Below are positions 42,646 to 51,430 of a DNA stretch of 64,000 nucleotides, in pieces. Both the position numbers and the translations under genes were made by a program. The notes under the pieces are model-generated. The model was given only the letters and a program-made list of their open reading frames with translations. It was not told where the DNA came from and searched no databases. Source of the stretch: UA16 sp042095135 (GTDB taxonomy: Bacteria; Bacteroidota; Bacteroidia; Flavobacteriales_D; Sanyastnellaceae); assembly GCA_042095135.1 (NCBI GenBank), contig JBELBV010000006.1, positions 7,191-71,190 of the forward strand. The letters are read 5' to 3'. How positions within the stretch are numbered: the stretch's first letter is position 1; each line of letters starts with the position of its first letter.

Positions 42646-45255
42646 ATGGAATCAAAACTCATTCGCGAGCGCTTCCTCGAATTCTTCGCCTCGAAAGGCC
42701 ACGAAATTGTTCCATCGGCTCCCATGGTCATCAAAGACGATCCGACGCTGATGTTTAACAACGCGGGAATGAATCCGTTCAAAGACTTTTTTTTGGGCAA
42801 CAGCCCAGTGGTACATCCGCGCATCGCCGACACCCAAAAATGCTTGCGCGTGAGTGGTAAGCATAACGATCTGGAAGAGGTCGGCGTGGACACGTACCAC
42901 CACACCATGTTCGAGATGCTCGGCAACTGGTCGTTTGGCGATTACTTCAAGCGAGAGGCCATCGATTGGGCATGGGAATTGCTCACGGAGGTCTATGGCC
43001 TCAATAAGGACCGTTTGTACGTGACCGTGTTTGAAGGGGACGCTAACGACGGACTGGAGGCGGATGAGGAGGCAAAAGGAATTTGGGCCAAGTGGGTACC
43101 CGAAGACCGCATCCTGCTCGCCTCTAAGAAGGACAACTTCTGGGAAATGGGAGAAACCGGGCCCTGCGGACCGTGCTCAGAAATCCACATCGACCTCCGT
43201 GGCGACGCCGAGCGGGCTGCCACATCGGGCGCCTCCTTGGTCAATGCCGACCACCCGCAAGTGGTCGAAATCTGGAACCTCGTCTTCATGCAATTCAACC
43301 GCATGGCCGACGGCTCCCTGGTGCCCCTCCCGAACAAGCACATAGACACGGGTATGGGCTTCGAGCGCCTGGCGATGGCCATGCAGGGCAAGCAATCCAA
43401 CTACGATACCGACGTTTTCCGCCCGTTGCTCGACCGCGTCGCTGCACTCAGTGGCAAGACTTACGGCCAAACCGACAGCAAACCAGATGTGGCCTTCCGC
43501 GTCATCTCCGACCACATCCGTGCCGTGGCCTTCAGCATCGCGGACGGCCAATTACCTTCCAACACTGGCGCTGGCTACGTCATTCGCCGCATCCTCCGCC
43601 GCGCCATCCGTTACGGCTACTCCTTCTTGGACCTGAACGAACCATTCATGCACGCCCTCATCCCGACCCTCGCCGGTCAAATGGGTGATGCATTTCCCGA
43701 ACTGAAGGCACAGCAGCAGCTGATTGAACGTGTCATATTGGAAGAGGAAGAATCCTTCTTGCGCACCCTCGCCAAGGGCATTGAACGCCTCGAGGCGCGT
43801 TTGGAAGAATTCAAAAGCACCATGGTCCTCCCCGGCAACGTCGTTTTTGAACTGTACGACACCTTCGGGTTCCCCGTGGATTTGACGGCACTGATGGCCG
43901 GCGAACAAGGCGTGGACGTTGACGAGGCCGGATTCGAAGCAGCCATGGAAGCCACAAAGGCCCGGAGCCGAGCCGCGGGCAAACTCAGCACCGACGATTG
44001 GGTCAGCGTCCACGAAGACTCAGAAACGACCTTCGTGGGCTACGACGTGAGCGAAGCGGAATGCCGCATCCTCCGTTACCGTGAGGTGAAGGCCAAGAAC
44101 AAACAGTTCTACCAGGTCGTCCTCGACACCACGCCATTCTACCCTGAAGGCGGTGGACAAGTCGGTGACGCAGGCACCCTCTCGGCATCCGGCGGCAGCG
44201 TTGCGGTCTTCGACACCAAAAAGGAAAACAACCTCATCGTTCATTTCGTAAACGAATTGCCGACCGATGTCAATGCCACTTTTTTGGCGCGTGTCAAGGC
44301 ATCCCGCCGAGACGACACCCAGCGCAACCACACGGCAACCCACCTCGTGCACGAAGCATTACGCGAAGTACTGGGCGCCCACGTGGAGCAGAAAGGATCC
44401 CTCGTCAAGGCCGAGTCCTTGCGCTTTGACTTCTCACACTTCTCGAAGGTCACGGACGAAGAGCTCGCAGCGGTGGAGGCCAAGGTGAATGCCAAGATCC
44501 TCGCCAACCACCCACTCGTGGAGCACCGCGCCATCAGCATGGAGGAAGCCAAGGCCAGCGGCGCAATGATGCTCTTCGGCGAAAAATACGGGGACGAGGT
44601 GCGTATGATCGAATTCGATTCGTCCAAGGAACTCTGCGGTGGCACCCACGCGCCAGCGACCGGCGCGTTGGGATCGTTCCGCATCACGCAAGAGACGGCC
44701 GTTGCTTCCGGCATCCGCCGCATCGAAGCCATTACGGGATCGACAGCCCTTCAGGCCATGAACACGGAACGCGCCGCCCTGCAGGCCATCAAGTCCCTGC
44801 TGAAGGCACCTGCCAACATCGAAAAGGCCGTCGAAGACCTGATTGCCAAGCAGACAAGCCTGCAAAAGGAATTGGATGCGGTGAAGCAAAAGGAAGCCGC
44901 AGCGGCCAAATCAGACCTAGCCAGCAACCTCGACACCATCAACGGCATCAATACCTTCATCGGTGAAATGCCACTGGACGCCGGCGCCATCAAAGACATA
45001 GCTTTCCAACTCAAAAACGAAAAAGCCCCGTTCTTTGGCGTGTTCGGCTCAAATGTCGGTGGCAAAACGACCCTGACAGTCGCCGTCAGCGACGACCTCG
45101 TCAACGGCAAGGATTTGCATGCGGGCAACATCGTCCGCAACCTAGCCAAGCACATCCAAGGCGGCGGCGGCGGCCAGCCGTTCTTCGCCACGGCGGGTGG
45201 AAAAAATCCACACGGCCTCGGGGCTGCCTTCGAAGAAGCCAAAGGCCTCCTCTGA
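42646..45255 (+). CDS. alaS: Alanyl-tRNA synthetase
   Basis: Charges tRNA-Ala and edits mischarged Ser/Gly. The 869-residue protein has the class II catalytic core (FLEFFASKGHEIVPSAPMV, GFERLAMAMQGKQSNYDTDV), the editing domain with HTATHLVHEAL (zinc HxxxH) and CGGTHAPATGALGSFRI (zinc C-x3-H), and the C-terminal DHHA1 part (IQGGGGGQPFFATAGGKN). All main zinc and catalytic motifs are intact. Confidence 0.98.
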   Translation: MESKLIRERFLEFFASKGHEIVPSAPMVIKDDPTLMFNNAGMNPFKDFFLGNSPVVHPRIADTQKCLRVSGKHNDLEEVGVDTYHHTMFEMLGNWSFGDYFKREAIDWAWELLTEVYGLNKDRLYVTVFEGDANDGLEADEEAKGIWAKWVPEDRILLASKKDNFWEMGETGPCGPCSEIHIDLRGDAERAATSGASLVNADHPQVVEIWNLVFMQFNRMADGSLVPLPNKHIDTGMGFERLAMAMQGKQSNYDTDVFRPLLDRVAALSGKTYGQTDSKPDVAFRVISDHIRAVAFSIADGQLPSNTGAGYVIRRILRRAIRYGYSFLDLNEPFMHALIPTLAGQMGDAFPELKAQQQLIERVILEEEESFLRTLAKGIERLEARLEEFKSTMVLPGNVVFELYDTFGFPVDLTALMAGEQGVDVDEAGFEAAMEATKARSRAAGKLSTDDWVSVHEDSETTFVGYDVSEAECRILRYREVKAKNKQFYQVVLDTTPFYPEGGGQVGDAGTLSASGGSVAVFDTKKENNLIVHFVNELPTDVNATFLARVKASRRDDTQRNHTATHLVHEALREVLGAHVEQKGSLVKAESLRFDFSHFSKVTDEELAAVEAKVNAKILANHPLVEHRAISMEEAKASGAMMLFGEKYGDEVRMIEFDSSKELCGGTHAPATGALGSFRITQETAVASGIRRIEAITGSTALQAMNTERAALQAIKSLLKAPANIEKAVEDLIAKQTSLQKELDAVKQKEAAAAKSDLASNLDTINGINTFIGEMPLDAGAIKDIAFQLKNEKAPFFGVFGSNVGGKTTLTVAVSDDLVNGKDLHAGNIVRNLAKHIQGGGGGQPFFATAGGKNPHGLGAAFEEAKGLL

Positions 45256-45275
45256 TCAACCAACTATTCGGAAAC

Positions 45276-45304
45276 AAAAAAGCACCGCTGGGCGGTGCTT
45301 TTTT
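45276..45304. terminator. Bidirectional terminator after alaS
   Basis: Stem AAAAAAGCACCGC / GCGGTGCTTTTTT, 13 bp, 3-nt loop. It lies between the alaS stop (45255) and the convergent DUF5684-like gene (stop 45325), and serves both. Confidence 0.92.
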
Positions 45305-45324
45305 CGTTTGATGTCGTTGAGGTG

Positions 45325-45738
45325 TTAGGCCGTTTGCAATCCAGAGGATTGTCGGGCGGCCTTTCCGTAAACGGGGCCTTCATACTCTTCTTGCCAAGCC
45401 AGGCTCAAGTTCAAGACGTAAAACACATTGAATACAGCGGCCAACACGAAATCGGTCATGGTGTGCTTTCCAAAAGCTTGGGCCAATTCAATCACCGTCT
45501 TGAAGAAGAAGTACACGTTGAATACTGGCACCAAGAACAACAAGGCGTGAGAGTCGGGACGGCCCAAAATACGCATGGCAACCACCACGTTGTAGCCGGG
45601 CACCAACGCTGCCCAAATCGGCTGCTCGCATTTCATGAAAAGCTTGCAATTCGCACCCAGTGCGATCAGGGTCATAAACATCGTCGCCATTGCAGTGGCT
45701 CCGCTAAACTCCATGCCGAAAAAGGTAAGGGTATTCAT
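45325..45738 (-). CDS. DUF5684-like small membrane protein
   Basis: A 137-residue protein with four predicted helices. The segment KCEQPIWAALVPGYNVVVAM, LGRPDSHALLFLVPVFNVYF and ELAQAFGKHTMTDFVLA follows the pattern of the DUF5684 family of small membrane proteins, often found beside signal peptidase genes; none is nearby here. Function unknown. A 14-bp palindrome lies 34-47 nt upstream of its ATG. Confidence 0.7.
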   Translation of the reverse strand: MNTLTFFGMEFSGATAMATMFMTLIALGANCKLFMKCEQPIWAALVPGYNVVVAMRILGRPDSHALLFLVPVFNVYFFFKTVIELAQAFGKHTMTDFVLAAVFNVFYVLNLSLAWQEEYEGPVYGKAARQSSGLQTA

Positions 45739-45771
45739 GGTATCGCTGTTGTGTTCACTAAAAAGACGTGT

Positions 45772-45785
45772 CCTTTGTACAAAGG
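45772..45785. promoter_or_regulatory. 14-bp perfect palindrome CCTTTGTACAAAGG
   Basis: A fully symmetric site in the 113-bp gap between the NtrC-type regulator gene (stop 45852) and the DUF5684-like gene (start 45738). It could be an operator for a dimeric repressor. No other copy was noticed. Confidence 0.35.
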
Positions 45786-45851
45786 TTGCCTTTTAATCCA
45801 CACGACATGAGCGATTTACATTATAAAATCAACGCCATACGGTTAATTTTC

Positions 45852-47036
45852 CTAGGCTGAGAGCCCGCCAAACCGCTGCACGAGAGCGCCGTCAATCGAC
45901 CCGCCTTTCGGCGTAAGGATGACCAAGCGTTCGACCACGTTACGCAGCTCACGGATGTTGCCCGTCCAATTGGCCGATTGCAACAGCGCCATGGCGTCGT
46001 CCTGCACATCAAGCAGCACCTTGCCATGCTGTTCACATATGATTTTGAGAAAGTGCGCCACGAGCAATGGCACGTCGTCACGGCGATCGTTCAATGCCGC
46101 TACGTGAATGGGAATTACCGCCAATCGGTGGTACAGGTCCTCCCGGAAATTCCCTTCGGCAATCTCCACGCGCAGGTCTTTGTTGGTCGCAGCCACCACA
46201 CGTACATCCACTTCGATTTCCTTCTCTCCACCAACCCGTGATATGCGGTTTTCTTGCAATGCCCGGAGGACCTTGGCTTGGGCCGAAGCGCTCATGTCCC
46301 CGATCTCGTCAAGGAACAAGGTGCCGCCTTGGGCCTGTTCGAACTTGCCCTTCCGTTGCTTGACTGCACTGGTGAAGGCGCCTTTCTCGTGGCCAAACAA
46401 CTCGCTTTCGATCAATTCGGAGGGAATGGCTGCACAGTTTACTTCAATGAAGGGCGCGGTGTGCCGGGCACTCAATTCGTGGAGTTGGCGCGCGACGAGC
46501 TCTTTGCCCGTGCCGTTGGCGCCGGTGATCAATACCCGAGCATCGGAAGGGGCGACGGTGCAAATCAGCTCGACGATCTCGCGGACGGCTGACGAATCTC
46601 CAACGATGGCCGTGGAGCGCTCCGTTTGGATTTTGCGCGTCAACCGCTCAGTTTCTTGCTCGAGCTGGCCTTGGTCTAACGCGTGGCGCACGGTCAAGAG
46701 AATGCGGTTGAGGTCCAGCGGCTTTTGAATGAAGTCAAAGGCTCCCACCTTGATGGCTTGTACCGCTGTCTCCACGGTGCCGTGGCCGCTGATCATAATG
46801 ATGCGGCCATCGATACCCTTTTCAACGAGTGCATCGAGGACTTCCAAGCCGTCCATCTTGGGCATTTTGATGTCGCAAAACACCACATCAAAGGCAAACT
46901 TGGTCGCCAGCTTGAGGCCTTCCGCACCGTCTTCCGCTTCCATGACCTGGTAATTCTCGTACTCGAGAATTTCCTTCAAGCTCGCTCGGATGGGCGCTTC
47001 ATCGTCGATGACGAGAATTTTGGTAGACTTCTTCAT
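45852..47036 (-). CDS. NtrC-type response regulator without C-terminal HTH
   Basis: A 394-residue protein: receiver domain 1-120 (ILVIDDEAPI with D11/D12, phospho-acceptor D55 in FCDIKMPKMDG) and a sigma-54-interaction AAA+ domain about 145-385 (Walker A GANGTGKELVARQ, GHEKGAFTSAVKQ loop, Walker B GGTLFLDEIGDMS, arginine-finger region FREDLYHRL). The loop that contacts sigma-54 reads GAFTSA instead of GAFTGA, and the protein ends at the AAA+ lid with no Fis-type DNA-binding helices. It may therefore act without specific DNA binding. It follows the Ppx/GppA gene by 2 nt. Confidence 0.88.
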   Translation of the reverse strand: MKKSTKILVIDDEAPIRASLKEILEYENYQVMEAEDGAEGLKLATKFAFDVVFCDIKMPKMDGLEVLDALVEKGIDGRIIMISGHGTVETAVQAIKVGAFDFIQKPLDLNRILLTVRHALDQGQLEQETERLTRKIQTERSTAIVGDSSAVREIVELICTVAPSDARVLITGANGTGKELVARQLHELSARHTAPFIEVNCAAIPSELIESELFGHEKGAFTSAVKQRKGKFEQAQGGTLFLDEIGDMSASAQAKVLRALQENRISRVGGEKEIEVDVRVVAATNKDLRVEIAEGNFREDLYHRLAVIPIHVAALNDRRDDVPLLVAHFLKIICEQHGKVLLDVQDDAMALLQSANWTGNIRELRNVVERLVILTPKGGSIDGALVQRFGGLSA

Positions 47037-47038
47037 GG

Positions 47039-48034
47039 TCAATTCGTTTGATCGCTTGCACCGGTGCAAAGATGCTGCCAAACATCCTCCATCAAGCCTT
47101 CGCGCATGGCAAAAGGGGAGCGGTAGACGGTGGCTGTTGGTCCGATTTTTCCCAGCACATGCATGAGGAGCATACTGGACAAGGGAATCATCTTGGCCCG
47201 CGCTGGGGCCATGCCGGGGATTTTCAAGCGCTGTTCGTACGGTTCCGTCAGCAGCCTTCGGTGCAAGCGCTGCAGCGCTTGGCGGTCAATAGGTTCAAGG
47301 TCCCGCCGTTGCAAGTACGGGATGTTGGCATGCAAACCATTGACGGCTTCGGCAAACGTATCGAACGACCCGCTGCTTCCCACCAACGCGGTGGGCCGGT
47401 GTTCGGCGAGGACGGCTTCAAGGGGTTCCATGATGTCGTCCAAAAAAGCACGGTAGCGTTCCTCGCCCGTTGCCCCCAGCGGATCCGAGGGCTTGCCGAA
47501 TTCCTCCAGTCGTGCCACTCCGGCGTCGAGGCTCAGTGCAGCCTTGGATTGCCACGCACCCGTTCCGGTGCGCTGGGCCACGACAAACTCCACACTGCCT
47601 CCACCGATGTCCATGATGAGCACCCGGTCTAAGGCGTCGGTCAAGGTCTGGGCCACGCCGCGGAAAATCCAATCCGCCTCTTCTTCCCCGCCGATGATGC
47701 CCATGTCCCAACCGAATTGACGATGCACCGCTTCGGCAAATGCAGTACCGTTGGAGGCATCGCGCAGGGCACTGGTTCCTACCAACCGCACGAACTTGAC
47801 GTTGTAATTGTGCAAGGCCTGGTGAAACGTCCGCAGCGCATCGAGCCCACGTGCAAATCGATCGGAACGGATAGATCGGCTTTGAAACCCGCCTTGGCCG
47901 ATGAAAACCGGTTGCCGGAGCACGTGCTTGCGTTCCCACACATCGCCATTCCCCTCAGCAATCAATACCGTGAACATGTTGGTTCCGCAGTCGATCACCG
48001 CGGCGCGCTGGGTTTGGGTCGTGGCTTCAGTCAT
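47039..48034 (-). CDS. Ppx/GppA-family phosphatase
   Basis: A 331-residue protein of the exopolyphosphatase/pppGpp phosphatase family in the actin-like ATPase superfamily. Motifs: AAVIDCGTNMFTVLIAEG, RLVGTSALRDASNG, GGEEEADWIFRGVA, MDIGGGSVEFVV and ALVGSSGSFDTFAEAV. The absence of the C-terminal HD-like domain makes it the short form. Its ATG overlaps the upstream permease stop by 8 bp. Whether polyphosphate or pppGpp is the substrate cannot be read from the sequence. Confidence 0.88.
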   Translation of the reverse strand: MTEATTQTQRAAVIDCGTNMFTVLIAEGNGDVWERKHVLRQPVFIGQGGFQSRSIRSDRFARGLDALRTFHQALHNYNVKFVRLVGTSALRDASNGTAFAEAVHRQFGWDMGIIGGEEEADWIFRGVAQTLTDALDRVLIMDIGGGSVEFVVAQRTGTGAWQSKAALSLDAGVARLEEFGKPSDPLGATGEERYRAFLDDIMEPLEAVLAEHRPTALVGSSGSFDTFAEAVNGLHANIPYLQRRDLEPIDRQALQRLHRRLLTEPYEQRLKIPGMAPARAKMIPLSSMLLMHVLGKIGPTATVYRSPFAMREGLMEDVWQHLCTGASDQTN

Positions 48035-49343
48035 GGCGGACCCAACGGAACAATTCCCGCACAGTGATTCTCTTGCCATGCATCAAAATTCCAATGCGGA
48101 AAATCCGCGCAGACACCAAAACAAAACCGTATGCGGTAGCAATGACCCCGGACAGCGAGAGCACCAACTCCCACCACGCCACACCCAGCGGCAATCGAAT
48201 GAGCATCAAAATCGGCGCCGTCAGCGGCACGTACGATCCAATAACAGCCACCTGCCCTTCCGGGTTTTGGATGGCCATGGCCGCTGCGATGTAAGAAGCG
48301 AACAACGGCAACATCGCAGGCAACATCAAATACTGGGCATCGGACTCTTGCTCAACTGCCGAGCCAATGGCTGCAAACAGTGCCGCATACATGAAGAACC
48401 CGGCAGCGAAATAAGCCAGCGCGCACACAACCATCAAGGGCCAGTTTACTTCCAACACAAAGCCCAACAGATCATTGGACGCCATCCACGTTTCGAAGTC
48501 GAGCTCCACCGCCTCGTTGGACGCTGAGGTCAAGACGCCCGACACTTCGAGTGCTTGTCCGCCCACTTGGAACACCAAGAAGCCCAGCACAGTCAGCGCA
48601 ATGACCTGTGTGACACCGACCAGGCCGATGCCGATGATTTTGCCAGCGAGCAATTCCATGGGACGCACGGCGCTGATGATGACCTCGACGATGCGGTTGG
48701 CTTTTTCTTCAATGACCCCGCGCATGACGTGCATGCCGTACACCATGATTTGGATGAACATGAACAGGCTGAACACGAATCCAATGAGGGAGCGTCCAAT
48801 GGCGTTGCCGTCTTTGGTGATGATGTCTTCACCCACCAGGCTCACTTTGGTCTTTAGCCGTTTGTAAGCTTCGTAATCGAGGGACAGTTCTTCTTTGACC
48901 TTGAAGCGCTCTATAGCCGAGGACAGGTCCCGCTCGATGGTGTTCTGGACGGTGAGGGAAGGTGATTTCTCGTAGAGGTTTTTGGCTTGACTGTGTTGCA
49001 AAATGGCATCGTCCAAAAGCACCATGGAGGTGAAATCCGAAAGCAAAAATTCGGCATCATCCAAGGCCTGGTCCGCAAAGCGGTACTGCAGGTGTTCCCG
49101 CTCGGGGAAGCATTCCGGGCAAATGGGCAAGTAGGCCTGGCGCGTATCATCCCAGAACGTGATCATGCCTGAGAGGTCCACGACCAACACCTTGCTCTCC
49201 TCCATTTCCGCATTTTCCATCCAGGCTCCGAAGCCCACCCCAAGGGCAAGCAAGACCGGCACGAGGAGCGTTCCGATGATGAACGCCCGACGGCGGACGC
49301 GGGTGATCCATTCCCGGTAGATGATGAGGCCGAGGCGGTTCAT
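48027..49343 (-). CDS. ABC transporter permease (ABC-2/NatB type)
   Basis: A 438-residue membrane protein: one helix at the N-terminus (RRAFIIGTLLVPVLLALGVG), a large extracytoplasmic domain (about 40-200) and five to six helices at 210-425 (SLIGFVFSLFMFIQIMVYGM; VIEEKANRIVEVIISAV). This is the layout of ABC-2 permeases of the NatB group, which export sodium or other small molecules. It overlaps the ATPase gene upstream by 4 nt. Substrate unknown. Confidence 0.9.
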   Translation of the reverse strand: MNRLGLIIYREWITRVRRRAFIIGTLLVPVLLALGVGFGAWMENAEMEESKVLVVDLSGMITFWDDTRQAYLPICPECFPEREHLQYRFADQALDDAEFLLSDFTSMVLLDDAILQHSQAKNLYEKSPSLTVQNTIERDLSSAIERFKVKEELSLDYEAYKRLKTKVSLVGEDIITKDGNAIGRSLIGFVFSLFMFIQIMVYGMHVMRGVIEEKANRIVEVIISAVRPMELLAGKIIGIGLVGVTQVIALTVLGFLVFQVGGQALEVSGVLTSASNEAVELDFETWMASNDLLGFVLEVNWPLMVVCALAYFAAGFFMYAALFAAIGSAVEQESDAQYLMLPAMLPLFASYIAAAMAIQNPEGQVAVIGSYVPLTAPILMLIRLPLGVAWWELVLSLSGVIATAYGFVLVSARIFRIGILMHGKRITVRELFRWVRHD

Positions 49344-50290
49344 ACGGCGGGTTCGTTTTGCTGTTCAACGGCGCGAATGAAGATGTCACGCATCCCCGGT
49401 CGCCAAGGCGTGCAGGACGTGAGTTCTATCTTTTCCGAAATCCACCGCACCCACGTTGCAATGTCGGACTCCGCGGGCAAGCGCAGCATGGCCACGTGCT
49501 CCCCCAGAACTTCCGGATTGGGGTTGACTTCAATCAGCTCGGCGCTGGCGCCCAAGGCCACGGTAAAACCCATGACGGTATCTCGGAACGAAACGGCGTA
49601 CCGGCCGTCACGAGCGGCTTCGCGAAGTTCGGGCACCTTGCCGTTGAGGACGAGTTGTCCCCGGTTGAGCAAAGCGACTTCATCGCACATTTCCTCCACG
49701 CTGCCCATGTCATGCGTGGACAGCAAGATGGTCGTGTTGCCTTTGGCTTTGAGCTCCAGGATGACTTCGCGGATGCGCTGGGCATTGATGGGGTCAAATC
49801 CGCTCAGCGGTTCGTCCAAAATCAATAGGCGCGGCTCGTGCAGCACCGAAAGGATGAATTGAATTTTTTGGGCCATGCCCTTGCTGACTTCGCTGACCTC
49901 CTTGTGCCACCATCCGTCCACCTCAAGGCGATCGAACCAATAGCGAAGGCGTTTGCGGGCTTCTTTCTTGTCCACTCCACGCAATTGAGCGAAATACAAA
50001 GCCTGCTCCCCGACCCGCATGGATTTGTACAAGCCGCGTTCTTCGGGCAAGTAACCAATGCTAGGCAGGTGATTGCGCGTTAGGGATTCGCCGAAAAAAG
50101 AAATGAAACCGGCGTCCGGCGCCGTGATGCCATTGAGCATGCGCAGCAACGTGGTTTTGCCTGCGCCATTGGGACCTAACAAGCCGAAAATGCCGGACTG
50201 CGGGACGGAAAAACCTACACCGTCCAATGCACGCTGCTTGCCAAATCGTTTTTCAATTCCTGAAATGTCAAGGGCTGGGGCAGTGGGCAT
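49340..50290 (-). CDS. ABC transporter ATP-binding protein
   Basis: A 316-residue ATPase with Walker A GPNGAGKTTLLRM, Walker B LLILDEPLSGFD and H-loop STHDMGS. The signature loop reads EVSKGMAQKIQF, diverging from LSGGQ but matching the KGM-type loop of many NatA-like subunits. The C-terminal 80 residues form the extra domain of these exporters. It pairs with the permease at 48027 (4-nt overlap) and lies 16 nt after dnaJ. Confidence 0.92.
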   Translation of the reverse strand: MPTAPALDISGIEKRFGKQRALDGVGFSVPQSGIFGLLGPNGAGKTTLLRMLNGITAPDAGFISFFGESLTRNHLPSIGYLPEERGLYKSMRVGEQALYFAQLRGVDKKEARKRLRYWFDRLEVDGWWHKEVSEVSKGMAQKIQFILSVLHEPRLLILDEPLSGFDPINAQRIREVILELKAKGNTTILLSTHDMGSVEEMCDEVALLNRGQLVLNGKVPELREAARDGRYAVSFRDTVMGFTVALGASAELIEVNPNPEVLGEHVAMLRLPAESDIATWVRWISEKIELTSCTPWRPGMRDIFIRAVEQQNEPAV

Positions 50291-50306
50291 GCGTGCAAAT
50301 TAACCA

Positions 50307-51422
50307 TCAAGTGAACATATCCCGAACCTTGTCAAAGAAGCCCTTTTCCTGGTGGTTCGCATCGGGCTGGAAATTCTTTGACTCGCGGAGTTGTTCGAGC
50401 AAGTCGCGCTCCTCACTGGAGAGCTTTTTGGGTGTCCAAACGTTGATGTTTACCAGCAAATCGCCTTGGCCGTAGCTGTCTACAGCGGGCAATCCCTTGC
50501 CACGCAGCCTTACAATACGGCCGCTTTGGGTGCCCGGTTCGATGGTGATTTTTGCCTTGCTCCCCACCAATGGCACATCCGCCTGCGCACCGAGTGCGGC
50601 GTCCGTGAACGGGATGTACAAGTCGTAGTGGAGGTTCTTGCCGTTGCGTTGTAGCGTTTCGTGCGGGATGGCCTCGATGACCACGAGCAAATCGCCCGGC
50701 ACTCCGCCCATTGGAGCGCCGTTGCCTTCTCCGCGAACGCTCAACTGCATGCCGTCCTCAACGCCGGCCGGGATCTCAATGGTGACCACGGCCTCTTTTC
50801 GGACCATGCCCCATTCATCGGAGCCAGAGGGGCGCTTCTTGACCGATTGTCCGCTGCCTTGGCATTGGGGACAGGTGCTGGCCGTTTGCATTTGGCCAAG
50901 GATGGTGTTCTGGACGCGGCGGATTTGGCCCGTGCCTCCACACGTTTGGCAATCTCCGTATTCCGCACCTTCGGCTTGGACCTGTTTGAAGACCTTGACT
51001 TTCTTTTCGACGCCGCTGGCGATTTCTTCCAGGGTCAACTTGACCTTGATGCGCAAGTTGGATCCTTTCATGCGACGACGACGACCGCCGCCGCCGCCCG
51101 CACCGCCGCCAAAGGCGCCACCAAAGATGTCGCCGAATTGGCTGAAGATGTCCTCCATGTTCATCCCGCCGAACCCGGCACCGCCGCCCGGCCCTCCGCG
51201 CAAGCCGTCGTGGCCGAAACGGTCATACTGGGCGCGCTTCTGGTCGTCTTGGAGCACTTCATAAGCCTCAGCCGCCTCTTTAAACTTCTCTTCCGCCGCT
51301 GCGTCGCCCGGATTTTTGTCCGGGTGGTATTTGAGGGCCAGTTTGCGGTAGGCCTTCTTGATATCTGAACCAGAGGCCTTACGGTCGACCCCTAACGTTT
51401 CATAGTAATCCCGCTTCGCCAT
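50307..51422 (-). CDS. dnaJ: Chaperone DnaJ with one zinc centre
   Basis: Hsp40 co-chaperone of 371 residues. J domain with the HPDKNPGDAAA loop (HPD), a Gly/Phe-rich region including many GGG residues (about 75-115), then a zinc region and the C-terminal substrate domain. Only two CxxCxGxG motifs are seen (CQTCGGTG and CPQCQGSG) where E. coli has four; the first and fourth are missing. I believe this reduced zinc region is typical of Bacteroidota rather than a defect here. The gene lies 8 nt after grpE. Confidence 0.95.
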   Translation of the reverse strand: MAKRDYYETLGVDRKASGSDIKKAYRKLALKYHPDKNPGDAAAEEKFKEAAEAYEVLQDDQKRAQYDRFGHDGLRGGPGGGAGFGGMNMEDIFSQFGDIFGGAFGGGAGGGGGRRRRMKGSNLRIKVKLTLEEIASGVEKKVKVFKQVQAEGAEYGDCQTCGGTGQIRRVQNTILGQMQTASTCPQCQGSGQSVKKRPSGSDEWGMVRKEAVVTIEIPAGVEDGMQLSVRGEGNGAPMGGVPGDLLVVIEAIPHETLQRNGKNLHYDLYIPFTDAALGAQADVPLVGSKAKITIEPGTQSGRIVRLRGKGLPAVDSYGQGDLLVNINVWTPKKLSSEERDLLEQLRESKNFQPDANHQEKGFFDKVRDMFT

Positions 51423-51430
51423 GGGTCTCC

